Program-made: the position numbers and the translations under genes | Shown here: in pieces, positions 7,837-15,765 of the stretch | Layout of the letters: each line of letters opens with the position of its first letter | Numbering within the stretch: the first letter of the stretch is position 1 | Notes under the pieces: model-generated | Told to the model about the DNA's origin: nothing | Database searches by the model: none | What the model saw: only the letters and a program-made list of their open reading frames with translations | NCBI GenBank assembly: GCA_028874985.1 | Contig: JAPPGI010000043.1 | Location: 3,515 to 35,574 of the forward strand | DNA from: Gemmatimonadota bacterium | GTDB lineage: Bacteria; Gemmatimonadota; Gemmatimonadetes; Longimicrobiales; Gaopeijiaceae | Reading direction: 5' to 3' | Length of the DNA stretch: 32,060 nt

Positions 7837-9120
7837 TCACCCTCCGGGTCCGATTTCGCTGAATCCGAGCACCCGGCCGAGTACCGCGGGCAGCCGAACC
7901 GATCCGTCCTCCTGCTGGCCGGTCTCCAGGAGCGCGACCATCAGCCGCGGCAGCGCCAGCGCCGAACCGTTGAGGGTGTGAACGAATTGCGTACCGGCAC
8001 CCTGAGTCTCGCGGAACCGGATGTTGGCCCTCCGGGCCTGGAAGTCGGTGAAGGTCGAGCAGCTCGAAACCTCCAGCCACTTGCGCACCCCGGGGGCCCA
8101 CACCTCCAGGTCGTAGGTTAGTGCCGCGGAGAAGCCCAGGTCTCCGGCGGCGAGAAGGACGACCCGGTAGGTCAGCCCCAGGAGCTCCAGGACCCTGCCC
8201 GCCTCGCCGGTCAGCTCCTCCAGCGCCCGCGCACCGGATTCGGGGCGCTCGAAGCGCACCAGCTCCACCTTGTCGAACTGGTGCACGCGAAGCATCCCCC
8301 GGGTGTCCTTCCCCGCCGCCCCCGCCTCTCTCCTGAAGCACGGGGAATAGGCCACGTACTTTCGGGGCAGCGAAGCCCCGGGCAGGATCTCGCCCCGGTG
8401 AAGGTTGGTCACGGGCACCTCGGCCGTCGGAATCAGCCAGAGTCCGTCCCGGCGTGTCACGTAGGATTCGTCGGCGAACTTCGGCAGCTGTCCGGTTCCG
8501 GTCATGGTCTCCTCCCGCACCAGGTAGGGTACGCGGAGTTCGGTGTAGCCGTGGCCGGCCGTGTGCAGGCCGATCATCCAGTTGATCAGCCCCCGTTGCA
8601 GCGCCGCCCCCCTGCCCCTGAGCACGAAGAAACCCGAACCCGACACCCGCACCCCCGCGGGCAGGTCGAGAATTCCGAGTGACTCCCCCAACTCCCAGTG
8701 GGGGCGCGGCTCGAAGCGAAACGTCGGTGGCGCTCCCCAGCTGCGCACAATCCGGTTCTCCCCTTCGCCACCGGCCGGCACCCGTGTGCTCGGGAGATTG
8801 GGGATGAAGGCGAGCCGCTCGGCAATCCAGGCATCCGCGGCCGCGACCACCGCGTCCAGCTCCCCGATTTCGGTACCGACCTCACGCATCCGCGCAATCG
8901 CCGCCGCCGCGTCTCCACCCCTGCGGCGGGCCTCCCCGATCTCCCTGGAGACCCGGTTGCGCAGCGCCTTGAGGTCGTTGACCCGCCCCAGTGCCTCACG
9001 GCGCTCGCGGTCCCGTTCGGCGACAGCCTCGACCGCCTCGGCCGCTCGGGCCAGACCCCGCCGCTCCAAAGCGGCCGCAACACCGGCAGGGTCGCGGCGC
9101 AACATCCTGATGTCCAGCAT
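7837..9120 (-). CDS. serS: Seryl-tRNA synthetase
   Basis: Class II synthetase that charges tRNA(Ser) in the cytoplasm; 427 aa, normal length. The N-terminus (about 1-105) is the helical-arm region rich in Arg/Glu/Ala, expected to form the tRNA-binding coiled coil. The catalytic core follows: TGTGQLPKF (207-215), TAEVPVTN (serine/adenylate binding), motif 2 with CFRREAGAAGKDTRGMLRVHQF (from 261), and motif 3 near the end with NGSALALPRLMVALLE. The start is ATG at 9120. No clear Shine-Dalgarno is present; instead an inverted repeat (9123-9156) abuts the start codon. The histidine kinase gene follows after 40 bp. Confidence 0.97.
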   Translation of the reverse strand: MLDIRMLRRDPAGVAAALERRGLARAAEAVEAVAERDRERREALGRVNDLKALRNRVSREIGEARRRGGDAAAAIARMREVGTEIGELDAVVAAADAWIAERLAFIPNLPSTRVPAGGEGENRIVRSWGAPPTFRFEPRPHWELGESLGILDLPAGVRVSGSGFFVLRGRGAALQRGLINWMIGLHTAGHGYTELRVPYLVREETMTGTGQLPKFADESYVTRRDGLWLIPTAEVPVTNLHRGEILPGASLPRKYVAYSPCFRREAGAAGKDTRGMLRVHQFDKVELVRFERPESGARALEELTGEAGRVLELLGLTYRVVLLAAGDLGFSAALTYDLEVWAPGVRKWLEVSSCSTFTDFQARRANIRFRETQGAGTQFVHTLNGSALALPRLMVALLETGQQEDGSVRLPAVLGRVLGFSEIGPGG

Positions 9121-9122
9121 TA

Positions 9123-9156
9123 CCGGATCACGGCGTCGCGAAGCGAAGCGATCCGG
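9123..9156 (-). repeat. Inverted repeat abutting the serS start codon
   Basis: CCGGATC (9123-9129) and GATCCGG (9150-9156) form a perfect 7-bp stem with a 20-nt loop that itself contains TCGC/GCGA pairings. It ends 2 nt from the serS ATG, where a ribosome site would normally be. It could affect translation or be part of a repeat; neither is shown. Confidence 0.45.
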
Positions 9157-9186
9157 CGCGGACGCATCCCCGCCTGCACACCAGGG

Positions 9187-9208
9187 GGAGTTTTCCCACG
9201 GGCTGCTA
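9187..9208 (-). repeat. Dispersed repeat core, variant copy
   Basis: Minus strand TAGCAGCCCGTGGGAAAAC matches the TAGCAGTCCGTGGACAA seen at 9842-9858 apart from two substitutions and the extreme end. Its first three bases are the stop codon of the lipoprotein gene at 9206-9760. Confidence 0.4.
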
Positions 9209-9760
9209 GTCCGGCGGAATCAGGTCGAGGCTGTTGCAGACGCGGTTCACATCGAACTGGAACCGGATCGTACCGGCGATGGGGTCCATTTCCAGGGCCC
9301 CGATCTTCCCGTAGTAGTTGCAGGTCGAGAAGCTGCCCCGGAATCTCCTCGTGCGGATCACGTAGACCCGGTCGAGGTGGACCGGGACGGGCTCGTCCTT
9401 GACGTAGCGGGCCGTGTCCGCGGGTGCCCGGTCGGCCGTCTCGAAGGTCACGCCCTCGAGGGTTGCGAGCCCGGCGTCGGAGGAGATGCCCAGCGTTCCG
9501 GGCGGCAGCCACACGAACCGTCCGTCGCGGACATCGACAACGAGGTCCCACTGGTTCCCCGTCCCCACGGCTTCGAGCCGCTTGGGGACTCGATTGTAGA
9601 AGTCGAAGGCCGACAACAAGTTGGGTTCGGGCCGGGAAAGGGCGTATAGTTGCACGGTATCCGGGTCGGCCACCCACTTGACCGAAAAGGGATCGTCCCC
9701 GCAGGCCGAAAGCAGGAAGGCGGAGGCGGCCATCGCGAGGCGGAAATCACATGTCTTCAT
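9206..9760 (-). CDS. Lipoprotein of unknown function
   Basis: 184-aa predicted lipoprotein. The ATG at 9760 gives MKTCDFRLAMAASAFLLSAC, a short lipoprotein signal with Cys20 as the lipidation site. The mature part is beta-rich, has two further Cys residues (CNYYGKIGA and NRVCNSLDL) and a VVDVRDGRFVWLPPG segment; no catalytic motif is recognised. The frame stays open to 9904, but the signal peptide fixes the start at 9760. The gene lies 85 bp upstream of serS on the same strand and diverges from manC across an operator-rich region that also carries a good promoter for it (9932-9960). Confidence 0.75.
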   Translation of the reverse strand: MKTCDFRLAMAASAFLLSACGDDPFSVKWVADPDTVQLYALSRPEPNLLSAFDFYNRVPKRLEAVGTGNQWDLVVDVRDGRFVWLPPGTLGISSDAGLATLEGVTFETADRAPADTARYVKDEPVPVHLDRVYVIRTRRFRGSFSTCNYYGKIGALEMDPIAGTIRFQFDVNRVCNSLDLIPPD

Positions 9761-9840
9761 GGCTGAATCTATCCGTCCCGGAGCGCTGCCGTCAATGTCC
9801 GTGATGGGTGTCGGGCCCTTGACTTCGCCTGTGTTTCCGG

Positions 9841-9858
9841 CTAGCAGTCCGTGGACAA
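9841..9858 (+). repeat. Dispersed repeat core copy
   Basis: CTAGCAGTCCGTGGACAA on the plus strand shares 16 nt (AGCAGTCCGTGGACAA, with a preceding T/C difference) with 3937-3952. It lies in the predicted untranslated leader of the lipoprotein gene. Confidence 0.5.
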
Positions 9859-9931
9859 TTGTTGCGGCAGCCCTGGAGCAGGGTGGGTAAACCCGTGCCA
9901 ACACCTGGAGCGGCGACCGATGACGGCTCGT

Positions 9932-9960
9932 AATGTAAACTACACATTACATATTGTAAA
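9932..9960 (-). promoter_or_regulatory. Promoter reading toward the lipoprotein gene
   Basis: Minus strand: -35 TTTACA (9955-9960), 17-nt spacer, -10 TACATT (9932-9937). It is embedded in the dyad array, so a bound repressor would block it. The leader to the ATG at 9760 would be about 165 nt. Confidence 0.5.
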
Positions 9961-9974
9961 CTGTATATGACATA

Positions 9975-10003
9975 TTGTGGTGTTGTCACTACAACTGTAC
10001 AGT
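9975..10003 (+). promoter_or_regulatory. Candidate promoter of manC
   Basis: Plus strand: TTGTGG, 17-nt spacer, TACAGT (9998-10003). The hexamers are weak, but the -10 lies inside the 14-bp palindrome, so this promoter too could be covered by the same regulator. The leader to the GTG at 10083 would be about 75 nt. Confidence 0.3.
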
Positions 10004-10082
10004 TGAGCGGAGCGAACCGGGGCGCGTTTGGCGCCACCCGTCCACAGAGCGGATTGCATCCGCGGGCCGCCGGGTTCCGGTC

Positions 10083-11168
10083 GTGACTCCCGACCACTTG
10101 ATCTGGGTGACGGTCCTGGCCGGTGGCGCGGGCCACAGGTTCTGGCCCCTGAGCACGCCCGAGCGGCCGAAGCAGCTTCTGCCGCTGGCGGGTTCCCGGC
10201 CTCTGATCGTCGACACGATCGAGCGCATGCGCGGGTTCGTCCCGTCCGAGCGTCTGCGGGTCCTCGCCGGAGAGGAACTCGTGGCTCCGATTCGGGCCGT
10301 GACCGGCCTTGGCCGCGACGCGTTCCTGGTGGAGAGCCGGGCCAGGGGCACTGGTCCGGTCCTGGCCCGCGCCGCCTGGGAGGTGGCCCGGCACGATCCC
10401 CGCGCGGTCATGGTTTCCGTCCATTCCGATCACCTGATCGACCCCGTGGAGCGGTTCCTGGACGTGCTGCGCGCCGCCGTCGAGATCGCAGGCCGGGAGC
10501 AGCTCCTGCTCACGGTCGCGGTTCCGCCCACCCGGCCCGAGACCGGATACGGCTACATCCGCCCGGGCGCCGCCCTGGATGCGCCGGCACGACACCGGGC
10601 ATACCGGGTCGACGCCTTCGTGGAGAAGCCCGGACCCGCCACCGCGGCCCGATACCTGGAGGAGGGCTACCGCTGGAACTCGGGCATCTTCGTCTGGCCG
10701 GCGCTCACCTTCCTTGCCGAGGTCGAGCGGTGTGCGCCCGAGGTCGATCGCGCCCTCACCCGCCTTGAAGAGGGGGACTGCGCGGCGTTCTTCGAGGAAG
10801 TTCCGAGGATCAGTGTGGACGTAGCGGTCCTGGAGCGGAGCGGCCGGGTGGGATGTGTCGACGCCACCTTCCGCTGGGACGATGTCGGCAGCTGGGAGTC
10901 CTTCGCCCGCAACCGGCCCGCCGATGAACAGGGGAACGTGCTCGACGGGGAGGTGCATCTGGCCGCGGCCACCGGCAACGTCGCGCTGGCCACGGACGGC
11001 CGCCTCGCCCTGTTCGGGGTGGACGGCCTTCTCGTCGTCCGGACCGGCGACGTCACCCTGGTAATGCCCCGTTCCGAGTCTCCGCACCTCAAGCGGTACC
11101 TGCGGGAACTGCCGGAACACCTGCTGCGACCGGCGGCCGGTCGTGACGCCGGCCCGGACGAAGGCTGA
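10083..11168 (+). CDS. manC: Mannose-1-phosphate guanylyltransferase
   Basis: Makes GDP-mannose from mannose-1-phosphate and GTP, a precursor for glycans and deoxysugars. 361 aa from the GTG at 10083. The nucleotide-binding signature AGGAGHRFWPLSTPERPKQ (13-31) carries the family's G-x-G-x-R-x-W-P-L-S pattern. ETGYGYI, FVEKP and WNSGIF are the expected substrate-pocket motifs, and the DVAVLER/WDDVGSW pair follows. The C-terminal isomerase cupin of bifunctional enzymes is absent. The start is inferred from where homology begins, as the frame is open to 9975 through the operator array; no strong ribosome site is visible. The stop overlaps the start of the next gene (TGATG), so the two are translationally coupled. 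Confidence 0.9.
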   Translation: MTPDHLIWVTVLAGGAGHRFWPLSTPERPKQLLPLAGSRPLIVDTIERMRGFVPSERLRVLAGEELVAPIRAVTGLGRDAFLVESRARGTGPVLARAAWEVARHDPRAVMVSVHSDHLIDPVERFLDVLRAAVEIAGREQLLLTVAVPPTRPETGYGYIRPGAALDAPARHRAYRVDAFVEKPGPATAARYLEEGYRWNSGIFVWPALTFLAEVERCAPEVDRALTRLEEGDCAAFFEEVPRISVDVAVLERSGRVGCVDATFRWDDVGSWESFARNRPADEQGNVLDGEVHLAAATGNVALATDGRLALFGVDGLLVVRTGDVTLVMPRSESPHLKRYLRELPEHLLRPAAGRDAGPDEG

Positions 11169-12373
11169 TGGCCGCCCGTCTCTTCCTCTTCGACGATCCG
11201 GTGGCGCGCGATTGGCTCCCGTTCTCGCTGACGCGTCCGGTCGGGGAGCTTCTCTTCGGCACGCGGACGCTGCGCGCACGCGCTGAAGACGCCTGGGGAC
11301 TGGCTTGCCGGGGCCACCTTGCGGGAGAGGGTCTGCGCTACTTCGAGGAGCCCGGCTCGCCACCATGCGTCGCCCCCGATGCGATGGGAACGAAGGGTGA
11401 CAGGCTGCTGCTCAACAGCAGGTTCGTCTGTGACGGGGGCGGCCGGTTCGACGCTCCCACCGTACTTGGCGACGGATCCGAGCCGGTGGGGGCATGGATC
11501 CCGCACGGGACCGCCCTCCCGCCGTCGCTGCTGGCGGGACGCTGGCCGCGCTGGCCGCGAGCCGTGGTCGAGGGGAGGCTGCTCCGATCGCCGTGGGAGC
11601 TGATGGCGTTGAACGGTGATCGCATCCGTGCCGACGCCGAGGGCCTGTCCGGCGACGACCCGCCTCCGCACGCTCACCGCATCGGGGGTGGCCTGACCAG
11701 TATCGGCGAGGGTGCGCTGGTCGAGCCGGGGGCTGTCCTCGATACGACGAACGGGCCCGTGATTCTGGCGGCGGGCGCACGCGTCCGGTCCCCCTGCCGG
11801 ATTGCGGGGCCGGCGTATGTCGGCCCGGGATCCGTGGTGCTGGGCGGCGTGCTGGAGGACGTGAGCATAGGGCCCGTCTGCAAGGTGCGGGGGGAGGTGG
11901 AATCCAGCGTTTTCGTCGGGTTCGCGAACAAGGCGCATGACGGCTTCCTGGGCCACGCCGTGGTGGGATGCTGGGTGAACCTGGGCGCGATGACCGCCAA
12001 CTCCGATCTGAAGAACACCTACGGCCCGGTGCGCGCCCGGGTCGGCGGCCGGACGACCGACACCGGACTGACCAAGGCCGGCAGTCTGCTGGGAGACCAA
12101 GTCCGTACCGGGATCGGCACCCTCCTGAATACGGGCACCGTGGTCGGGGCGGGATCGAGCCTCTTCGGTGGAGGGATGGCACCCGTTGACGTGCCTCCTT
12201 TTTCCTGGGGTGGCCCCCAGGGGCTGGGCGAGTACGACATCGACCGATTCCTCGAGACGGCGGGCCGGGTGATGGCGCGGCGCGGCGTGGATCTCACGAC
12301 GCGGACGCGCCGCCTGTACCGGCGGGTCCACGCGGACACGGCACCGCTCCGATCCGGCCGGGCACTGCGCTGA
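11168..12373 (+). CDS. GlmU-like sugar nucleotidyltransferase/acyltransferase family protein
   Basis: 401 aa. The C-terminal half (about 170-330) is a left-handed beta-helix of hexapeptide repeats (IGEGALVEPGAVL, AYVGPGSVVLGG). It includes GHAVVGCWVNLGAMTANSDLKNTYG, which closely resembles the acetyltransferase active region of GlmU (G-x-x-N-I-G-A-x-T-x-x-x-N-Y). The N-terminal half begins LFLFDDPVARDWLPFSLTRPVGEL and keeps FGTRTLR and LLLNSRF but lacks the classic GxGTRM-P pyrophosphorylase loop. This fits the 'alternative GlmU' group of putative sugar nucleotidyltransferases known from bacteria with divergent GlmU. Role inferred: UDP-GlcNAc or a related nucleotide sugar. The ATG overlaps the manC stop codon. 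Confidence 0.78.
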   Translation: MAARLFLFDDPVARDWLPFSLTRPVGELLFGTRTLRARAEDAWGLACRGHLAGEGLRYFEEPGSPPCVAPDAMGTKGDRLLLNSRFVCDGGGRFDAPTVLGDGSEPVGAWIPHGTALPPSLLAGRWPRWPRAVVEGRLLRSPWELMALNGDRIRADAEGLSGDDPPPHAHRIGGGLTSIGEGALVEPGAVLDTTNGPVILAAGARVRSPCRIAGPAYVGPGSVVLGGVLEDVSIGPVCKVRGEVESSVFVGFANKAHDGFLGHAVVGCWVNLGAMTANSDLKNTYGPVRARVGGRTTDTGLTKAGSLLGDQVRTGIGTLLNTGTVVGAGSSLFGGGMAPVDVPPFSWGGPQGLGEYDIDRFLETAGRVMARRGVDLTTRTRRLYRRVHADTAPLRSGRALR

Positions 12374-12376
12374 CCC

Positions 12377-13198
12377 GTGCGGTTCTCCGTCCTGGGAAGC
12401 GGAAGCAGCGGCAATGCCACCCTGGTCGCCGCCGGTCCCACCCGCCTCCTGATCGACGCGGGCTTCAGCGGCCGCGAACTTGGCAGGCGGCTCGCCACCA
12501 TCGGCGTGGAGCCGGAGGAGGTCACGGCCATCCTGCTTACGCACGAGCACGGAGACCACACGCGGGGCGCGGGCGTCTTCGCCCGGGCGCACGGCACCCC
12601 CCTGTTTCTGACGGACGGGACGCTCACCGCCTGCCGCGGGCTGCTCAGGGGCAGCGAGGAGGTGCGCACCTACCGTCCGGGGTATCCGGTGCAGGTGGAC
12701 GACCTGCAGGTCGATCCGTTCATCACGGTGCACGACGCCGCCGATCCCGTGGCGGTGGCGGTGCGCGAACCCGCGACCGGTCTGCGGCTGGGGATCGCAA
12801 CCGACCTGGGGCGCGCCACCGTCCAGGTGAAGCACGCGCTGAAGGAGTGCGACGCGCTGATCGTCGAGTCGAACCACGACGAGTCGCTCCTGTGGTCCGC
12901 CACCTACCCCGCCGCGGTGAAGGCGCGCATCGCCTCGAGTCACGGACATCTCTCCAACCAGGCGGCCGCCGGTCTCGTCCTGGAGTTGCTGAGTCCACGG
13001 CTGGCGCTGGTGGTCCTGGCTCACCTTTCCGAGGAGTCGAACGACCCCCAGCTGGCGCTGAGGGTGATGGAGCGCGCCCTGGCGCAAAGGGGGTTCACCG
13101 GGTTGGTCAGGGTGGCCCGGCCGGACCGCCCCACACCCCTCCTGGATCTGGTGCGGCTGCGCGAATCGGCCGGGCCCCGGCAGCTGTCCCTCTTCTGA
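12377..13198 (+). CDS. Metallo-beta-lactamase-fold hydrolase, WalJ/YycJ type
   Basis: 273-aa cytoplasmic MBL-fold protein of the WalJ/YycJ group, putative 5' exonuclease-like proteins linked in other bacteria to DNA repair and cell-wall stress. It opens with FSVLGSGSSGNATLV and LLIDAGFSGRELGRRL, typical of the group. Metal ligands: HEHGDH (56-61), then SNHD and SSHGHLSN. The Lys-rich C-terminal tail of some members is missing; it ends RQLSLF. GTG start at 12377, only 3 bp after the preceding stop, so it sits in the manC transcript. Fold assignment is firm, function is not. Confidence 0.88.
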   Translation: MRFSVLGSGSSGNATLVAAGPTRLLIDAGFSGRELGRRLATIGVEPEEVTAILLTHEHGDHTRGAGVFARAHGTPLFLTDGTLTACRGLLRGSEEVRTYRPGYPVQVDDLQVDPFITVHDAADPVAVAVREPATGLRLGIATDLGRATVQVKHALKECDALIVESNHDESLLWSATYPAAVKARIASSHGHLSNQAAAGLVLELLSPRLALVVLAHLSEESNDPQLALRVMERALAQRGFTGLVRVARPDRPTPLLDLVRLRESAGPRQLSLF

Positions 13199-13204
13199 TT
13201 CCGG

Positions 13205-13259
13205 AGCCCGGCCAGCCGTGTACCGGGCCGGGCTACCGGCGCCGGTTGCCGGCGCCGGC
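13205..13259. terminator. Paired hairpins between convergent genes
   Basis: AGCCCGGCC (13205-13213) pairs with GGCCGGGCT (13226-13234), a 9-bp stem with a 12-nt loop. Two adjacent perfect 12-bp palindromes follow, ACCGGCGCCGGT (13235-13246) and GCCGGCGCCGGC (13248-13259). The block fills the 63-bp gap between the convergent walJ-like gene and rseP, the expected place for a bidirectional terminator. There are no T-runs. Confidence 0.5.
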
Positions 13260-13261
13260 GG

Positions 13262-14614
13262 TCAGAGCCCCAGGAATCGCAGCAGGTCGTTTCCCAGCGC
13301 CCACACCATGATCAGGATCACCACAACGAAGCCGAACTGGCTCCAGCGCACCCGCTGCTTGACGGTGAGCTTCCGGCCGCGGACCAGTTCGACGGCGAGG
13401 AAGACCATGTGGCCCCCGTCCAGGACGGGGATGGGAAGCATGTTGAGAATGGCCAGGTTGATGCTGAACAGGGCCATGAAGGCAAGGTAGGCCGGAATCC
13501 CCTCCGCCGCGGCCTCCCCCGTGGCTACCGCGATGGTCCCGAGCGAGCCGACCGATCGCGGCGACACGTCCATGGTGAACAGGTCCTTCAGGAACCCCAG
13601 GATGCGGCGCGTGATCTCGACGGTCTGCGCCATCCCCAGAGACACCGCTTCGAAGAACCCGACGGAGATGGTCCGCGTGTCCGGCACGGCCGGGAAGATG
13701 CCCAGGCGCCCCTTGCGCCCACCCGTTTCATCGGCCGCCACATCGTCCAGTTCGACGACGCGGATGAGAGCGGCGTCCTCCCTCAGCAGCCCGATCTCCA
13801 CGGTCTCCCCGGGCCGAGCCCCGATCTCCCGGGTCATTTCCGCCCAGCTCTCCACGGGCACCCCCGCCACGCTCGTGATCCGGTCCCCGGGTTCCATGGA
13901 TGCACCCGCGGCCGGCCCCCCCGGCTCGAGGTTGTCCACGACGGGATCGATCCAGTACTGCAACGCCGCCGCCAGGGACCGGCGCTCCTCCCCGTCGTCC
14001 GGGAGTACGATCGCGAAGACGGCGGCGGGCGATTCGGTGGCGACCCGGAGCGGTCCCGCGGGGCTCTCGGTGAGGGCGCGGTGAATGTCTCCCCACGAAT
14101 CCGGGACGACATCGCCCACCCTGGAGATCTCGGCGCCGGGAGCGATGTCCGCCAGCGCCTCCGTCCCGGCGGGAAGGGAGGTCTCGTCGACCTCCATGAC
14201 CCGGGTGGTGGTCAGCTCGTGCACTCCCCAGGCGGCGGCCACGAACGTGTAGAGCAGGAAGGCGAAGAACATGTTCATCACGACCCCGGCCGAGATCACG
14301 AACGCCCTGGCCAGGAGTGGCTGGGCGTCGAAATCGGAAACCCGGGACCGCCGTCCGGTTGCTCCGGCCTCGCCCTCCAGGTGCTCCATGACCTCGTCCT
14401 CCATCCCCTGCATCTTCACGTATCCCCCGAGGGGGATGGCGGAGATGACATACTCGGTTTCGCCGCGGGTGTACCCCCAGACCCGGGGACCCAGCCCGAT
14501 GGAGAACCGCTCCACCCCGATTCCGACCGACTTGGCCGCCCAGAAATGGCCGAGTTCGTGCACGAAGATCAGAACTCCGAGGAGAACGATCGTGGCTAGG
14601 ATGGAGACTGTCAT
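13262..14614 (-). CDS. rseP: RseP-family site-2 protease (membrane zinc metalloprotease)
   Basis: Intramembrane protease that cleaves membrane-anchored anti-sigma factors or signal-peptide remnants; 450 aa. The first transmembrane helix holds HELGH (19-23), and the C-terminal active-site segment reads LNMLPIPVLDGGHMVF. Two PDZ domains lie between: a degenerate one (VGDVVPDSWGDIHRAL) and a clear one (GGPAAGASMEPGDRITSVAGVPVESW). Four membrane segments are expected. The ATG at 14614 overlaps the dxr stop (ATGA), and the dxr-rseP order is common in bacteria. It is the last gene of the ten-gene cluster, facing a convergent neighbour. Confidence 0.95.
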   Translation of the reverse strand: MTVSILATIVLLGVLIFVHELGHFWAAKSVGIGVERFSIGLGPRVWGYTRGETEYVISAIPLGGYVKMQGMEDEVMEHLEGEAGATGRRSRVSDFDAQPLLARAFVISAGVVMNMFFAFLLYTFVAAAWGVHELTTTRVMEVDETSLPAGTEALADIAPGAEISRVGDVVPDSWGDIHRALTESPAGPLRVATESPAAVFAIVLPDDGEERRSLAAALQYWIDPVVDNLEPGGPAAGASMEPGDRITSVAGVPVESWAEMTREIGARPGETVEIGLLREDAALIRVVELDDVAADETGGRKGRLGIFPAVPDTRTISVGFFEAVSLGMAQTVEITRRILGFLKDLFTMDVSPRSVGSLGTIAVATGEAAAEGIPAYLAFMALFSINLAILNMLPIPVLDGGHMVFLAVELVRGRKLTVKQRVRWSQFGFVVVILIMVWALGNDLLRFLGL

Positions 14615-15765
14615 GAACCGGTCCTTTCCACTTCCGCGGCCGCGTGGCGCCTGGCGGCGCCGTCTACCCGCAGAATTCCCTGGAGATCTTCGGCGGTGCA
14701 TCCCTCCAGAGCCTCGAGGGTGCCCGCCACGACCTCCGCCATCCCTGGGAAGGTAACCCTTCCCTTCAGGAAGGCATCAACGGCCACCTCGTTCGCCGCG
14801 TTGAAGACCGCGGGGGCGGCGCCTCCGACCCGGCCGGCATTCACGCCCAGGCGGAAAAGGGGGAAGCGCTGTTCGTCCACCGGCTCGAAGACGAGCGGCG
14901 ACATGGCAACCGGGTCGAAGTTCCGGAGGCTGGGATCCGGGCGGCGACGGGGCCAGGTGAGCGCGTGCAGGATCGGCAACTCCATGGTGGGCACCCCCAT
15001 CTGCGAAATCACGGAGCCGTCGACGAACTCCACGAAGGAGTGCACGATGGAGGAGGGATGCACAACCACGTCGATGCGGTCGTAGGGGAGGCCGTAGAGA
15101 AAGTGTGCCTCGATCACCTCCAGCGCCTTGTTGGCCAGCGTGGCCGAATCGATCGTGATCTTCGCGCCCATCTCCCAGGTGGGGTGCCTCAGCGCCATCG
15201 CAGCGTCGGCTCGTTCGAGGATTGCGGCGCTCGCTTCGCGAAAGGGCCCGCCGCTCGCGGTGAGGATCACACGGTGGACCTCGTCCCGCCCGGCACCGCC
15301 GATACACTGCAGGATCGCCGAATGTTCGCTGTCGACGGGCACCAGCTGTCCCCCACCGCGGCGCGCCGCCGCCAGCACCAGTTCTCCCGCCGCGACCAGC
15401 GATTCCTTGTTCGCCAGCGCGCAGCGCCTGCCGGCCTCCAGCGCGGCGAGGGTCGGCGGCAGTCCGGCTGCTCCCACAACCGCATTGACCACAACATCCA
15501 CTCCGGGGAGGCGGGCGAGTTCCGCCACGCCCCCGGGGCCGGTTCGCCAGCCGGCCGCAATCAGGTCCGGACGGGCCTCGAGGGAGGCGGCATCGGCTAC
15601 GGCGAGTTCTTCGGTCCCGAACTCGGCGGCCAACCGTTCCAGGGCACCGACGGAGCTGCCGGCCGACATGGCGGCGACCCGGAACCGCTTCCGGTGCCTG
15701 CGGATGACCGACAGGGTGGAGAGGCCCACGGAGCCTGTCGCCCCGAGTACCGCGACACCCTTCAC
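14611..15765 (-). CDS. dxr: 1-deoxy-D-xylulose-5-phosphate reductoisomerase
   Basis: Second step of the MEP isoprenoid pathway: converts DXP to MEP with NADPH and a divalent metal. 384 aa from the GTG at 15765, normal length. NADPH-binding loop GATGSVGLSTL (8-18); ALANKESLVAAG; metal and substrate residues in VDSEHSAILQC and LTASGGPFR; then HPTWEMGAKITIDSATLANK, NKALEVIEAHFLY, and HPSSIVHSFVEF with its catalytic loop. The GTG overlaps the cdsA stop (GTGA), so the start is well supported although the frame remains open far upstream. It supplies precursors to uppS in the same cluster. Confidence 0.96.
   Translation of the reverse strand: MKGVAVLGATGSVGLSTLSVIRRHRKRFRVAAMSAGSSVGALERLAAEFGTEELAVADAASLEARPDLIAAGWRTGPGGVAELARLPGVDVVVNAVVGAAGLPPTLAALEAGRRCALANKESLVAAGELVLAAARRGGGQLVPVDSEHSAILQCIGGAGRDEVHRVILTASGGPFREASAAILERADAAMALRHPTWEMGAKITIDSATLANKALEVIEAHFLYGLPYDRIDVVVHPSSIVHSFVEFVDGSVISQMGVPTMELPILHALTWPRRRPDPSLRNFDPVAMSPLVFEPVDEQRFPLFRLGVNAGRVGGAAPAVFNAANEVAVDAFLKGRVTFPGMAEVVAGTLEALEGCTAEDLQGILRVDGAARRHAAAEVERTGS

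Larger units (their letters stand above)
9931..10005. promoter_or_regulatory. Array of phased dyad operators (21-bp period)
   Basis: Three successive 21-nt units start at 9931, 9952 and 9973. Units 1 and 2 match at 16 of 21 positions; each unit begins TAWTGT or TATTGT and ends in ACA. Dyads sit on this period: TGTAAACTACA (9934-9944), ACATATTGT (9949-9957), ACATATTGT again (9970-9978) and TACAACTGTA (9990-9999). The last fits TACA-N2-TGTA, the operator form known for BlaI/MecI/CopY-family repressors, and overlaps a perfect 14-bp palindrome CAACTGTACAGTTG (9992-10005). Spacing of two helical turns suggests cooperative repressor binding on one DNA face. No such repressor gene is in the window. 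Confidence 0.65.
9761..10082. other. Divergent regulatory region between lipoprotein gene and manC
   Basis: 322 bp without a supported gene. The segment 9925-10005 is strikingly AT-rich against a GC-rich background and carries the dyad array, a minus-strand promoter and a weaker plus-strand promoter candidate. A dispersed-repeat core sits at 9841-9858. ORFs that cross the region translate the 21-bp periodicity as repeated residues and are not taken as genes. Confidence 0.6.

Noticed and set aside
9792-11366. Minus-strand ORF through the dyad array and opposite manC
   Set aside because: Its QYV..SL repeats come only from the 21-bp DNA period; the rest is antisense to manC.
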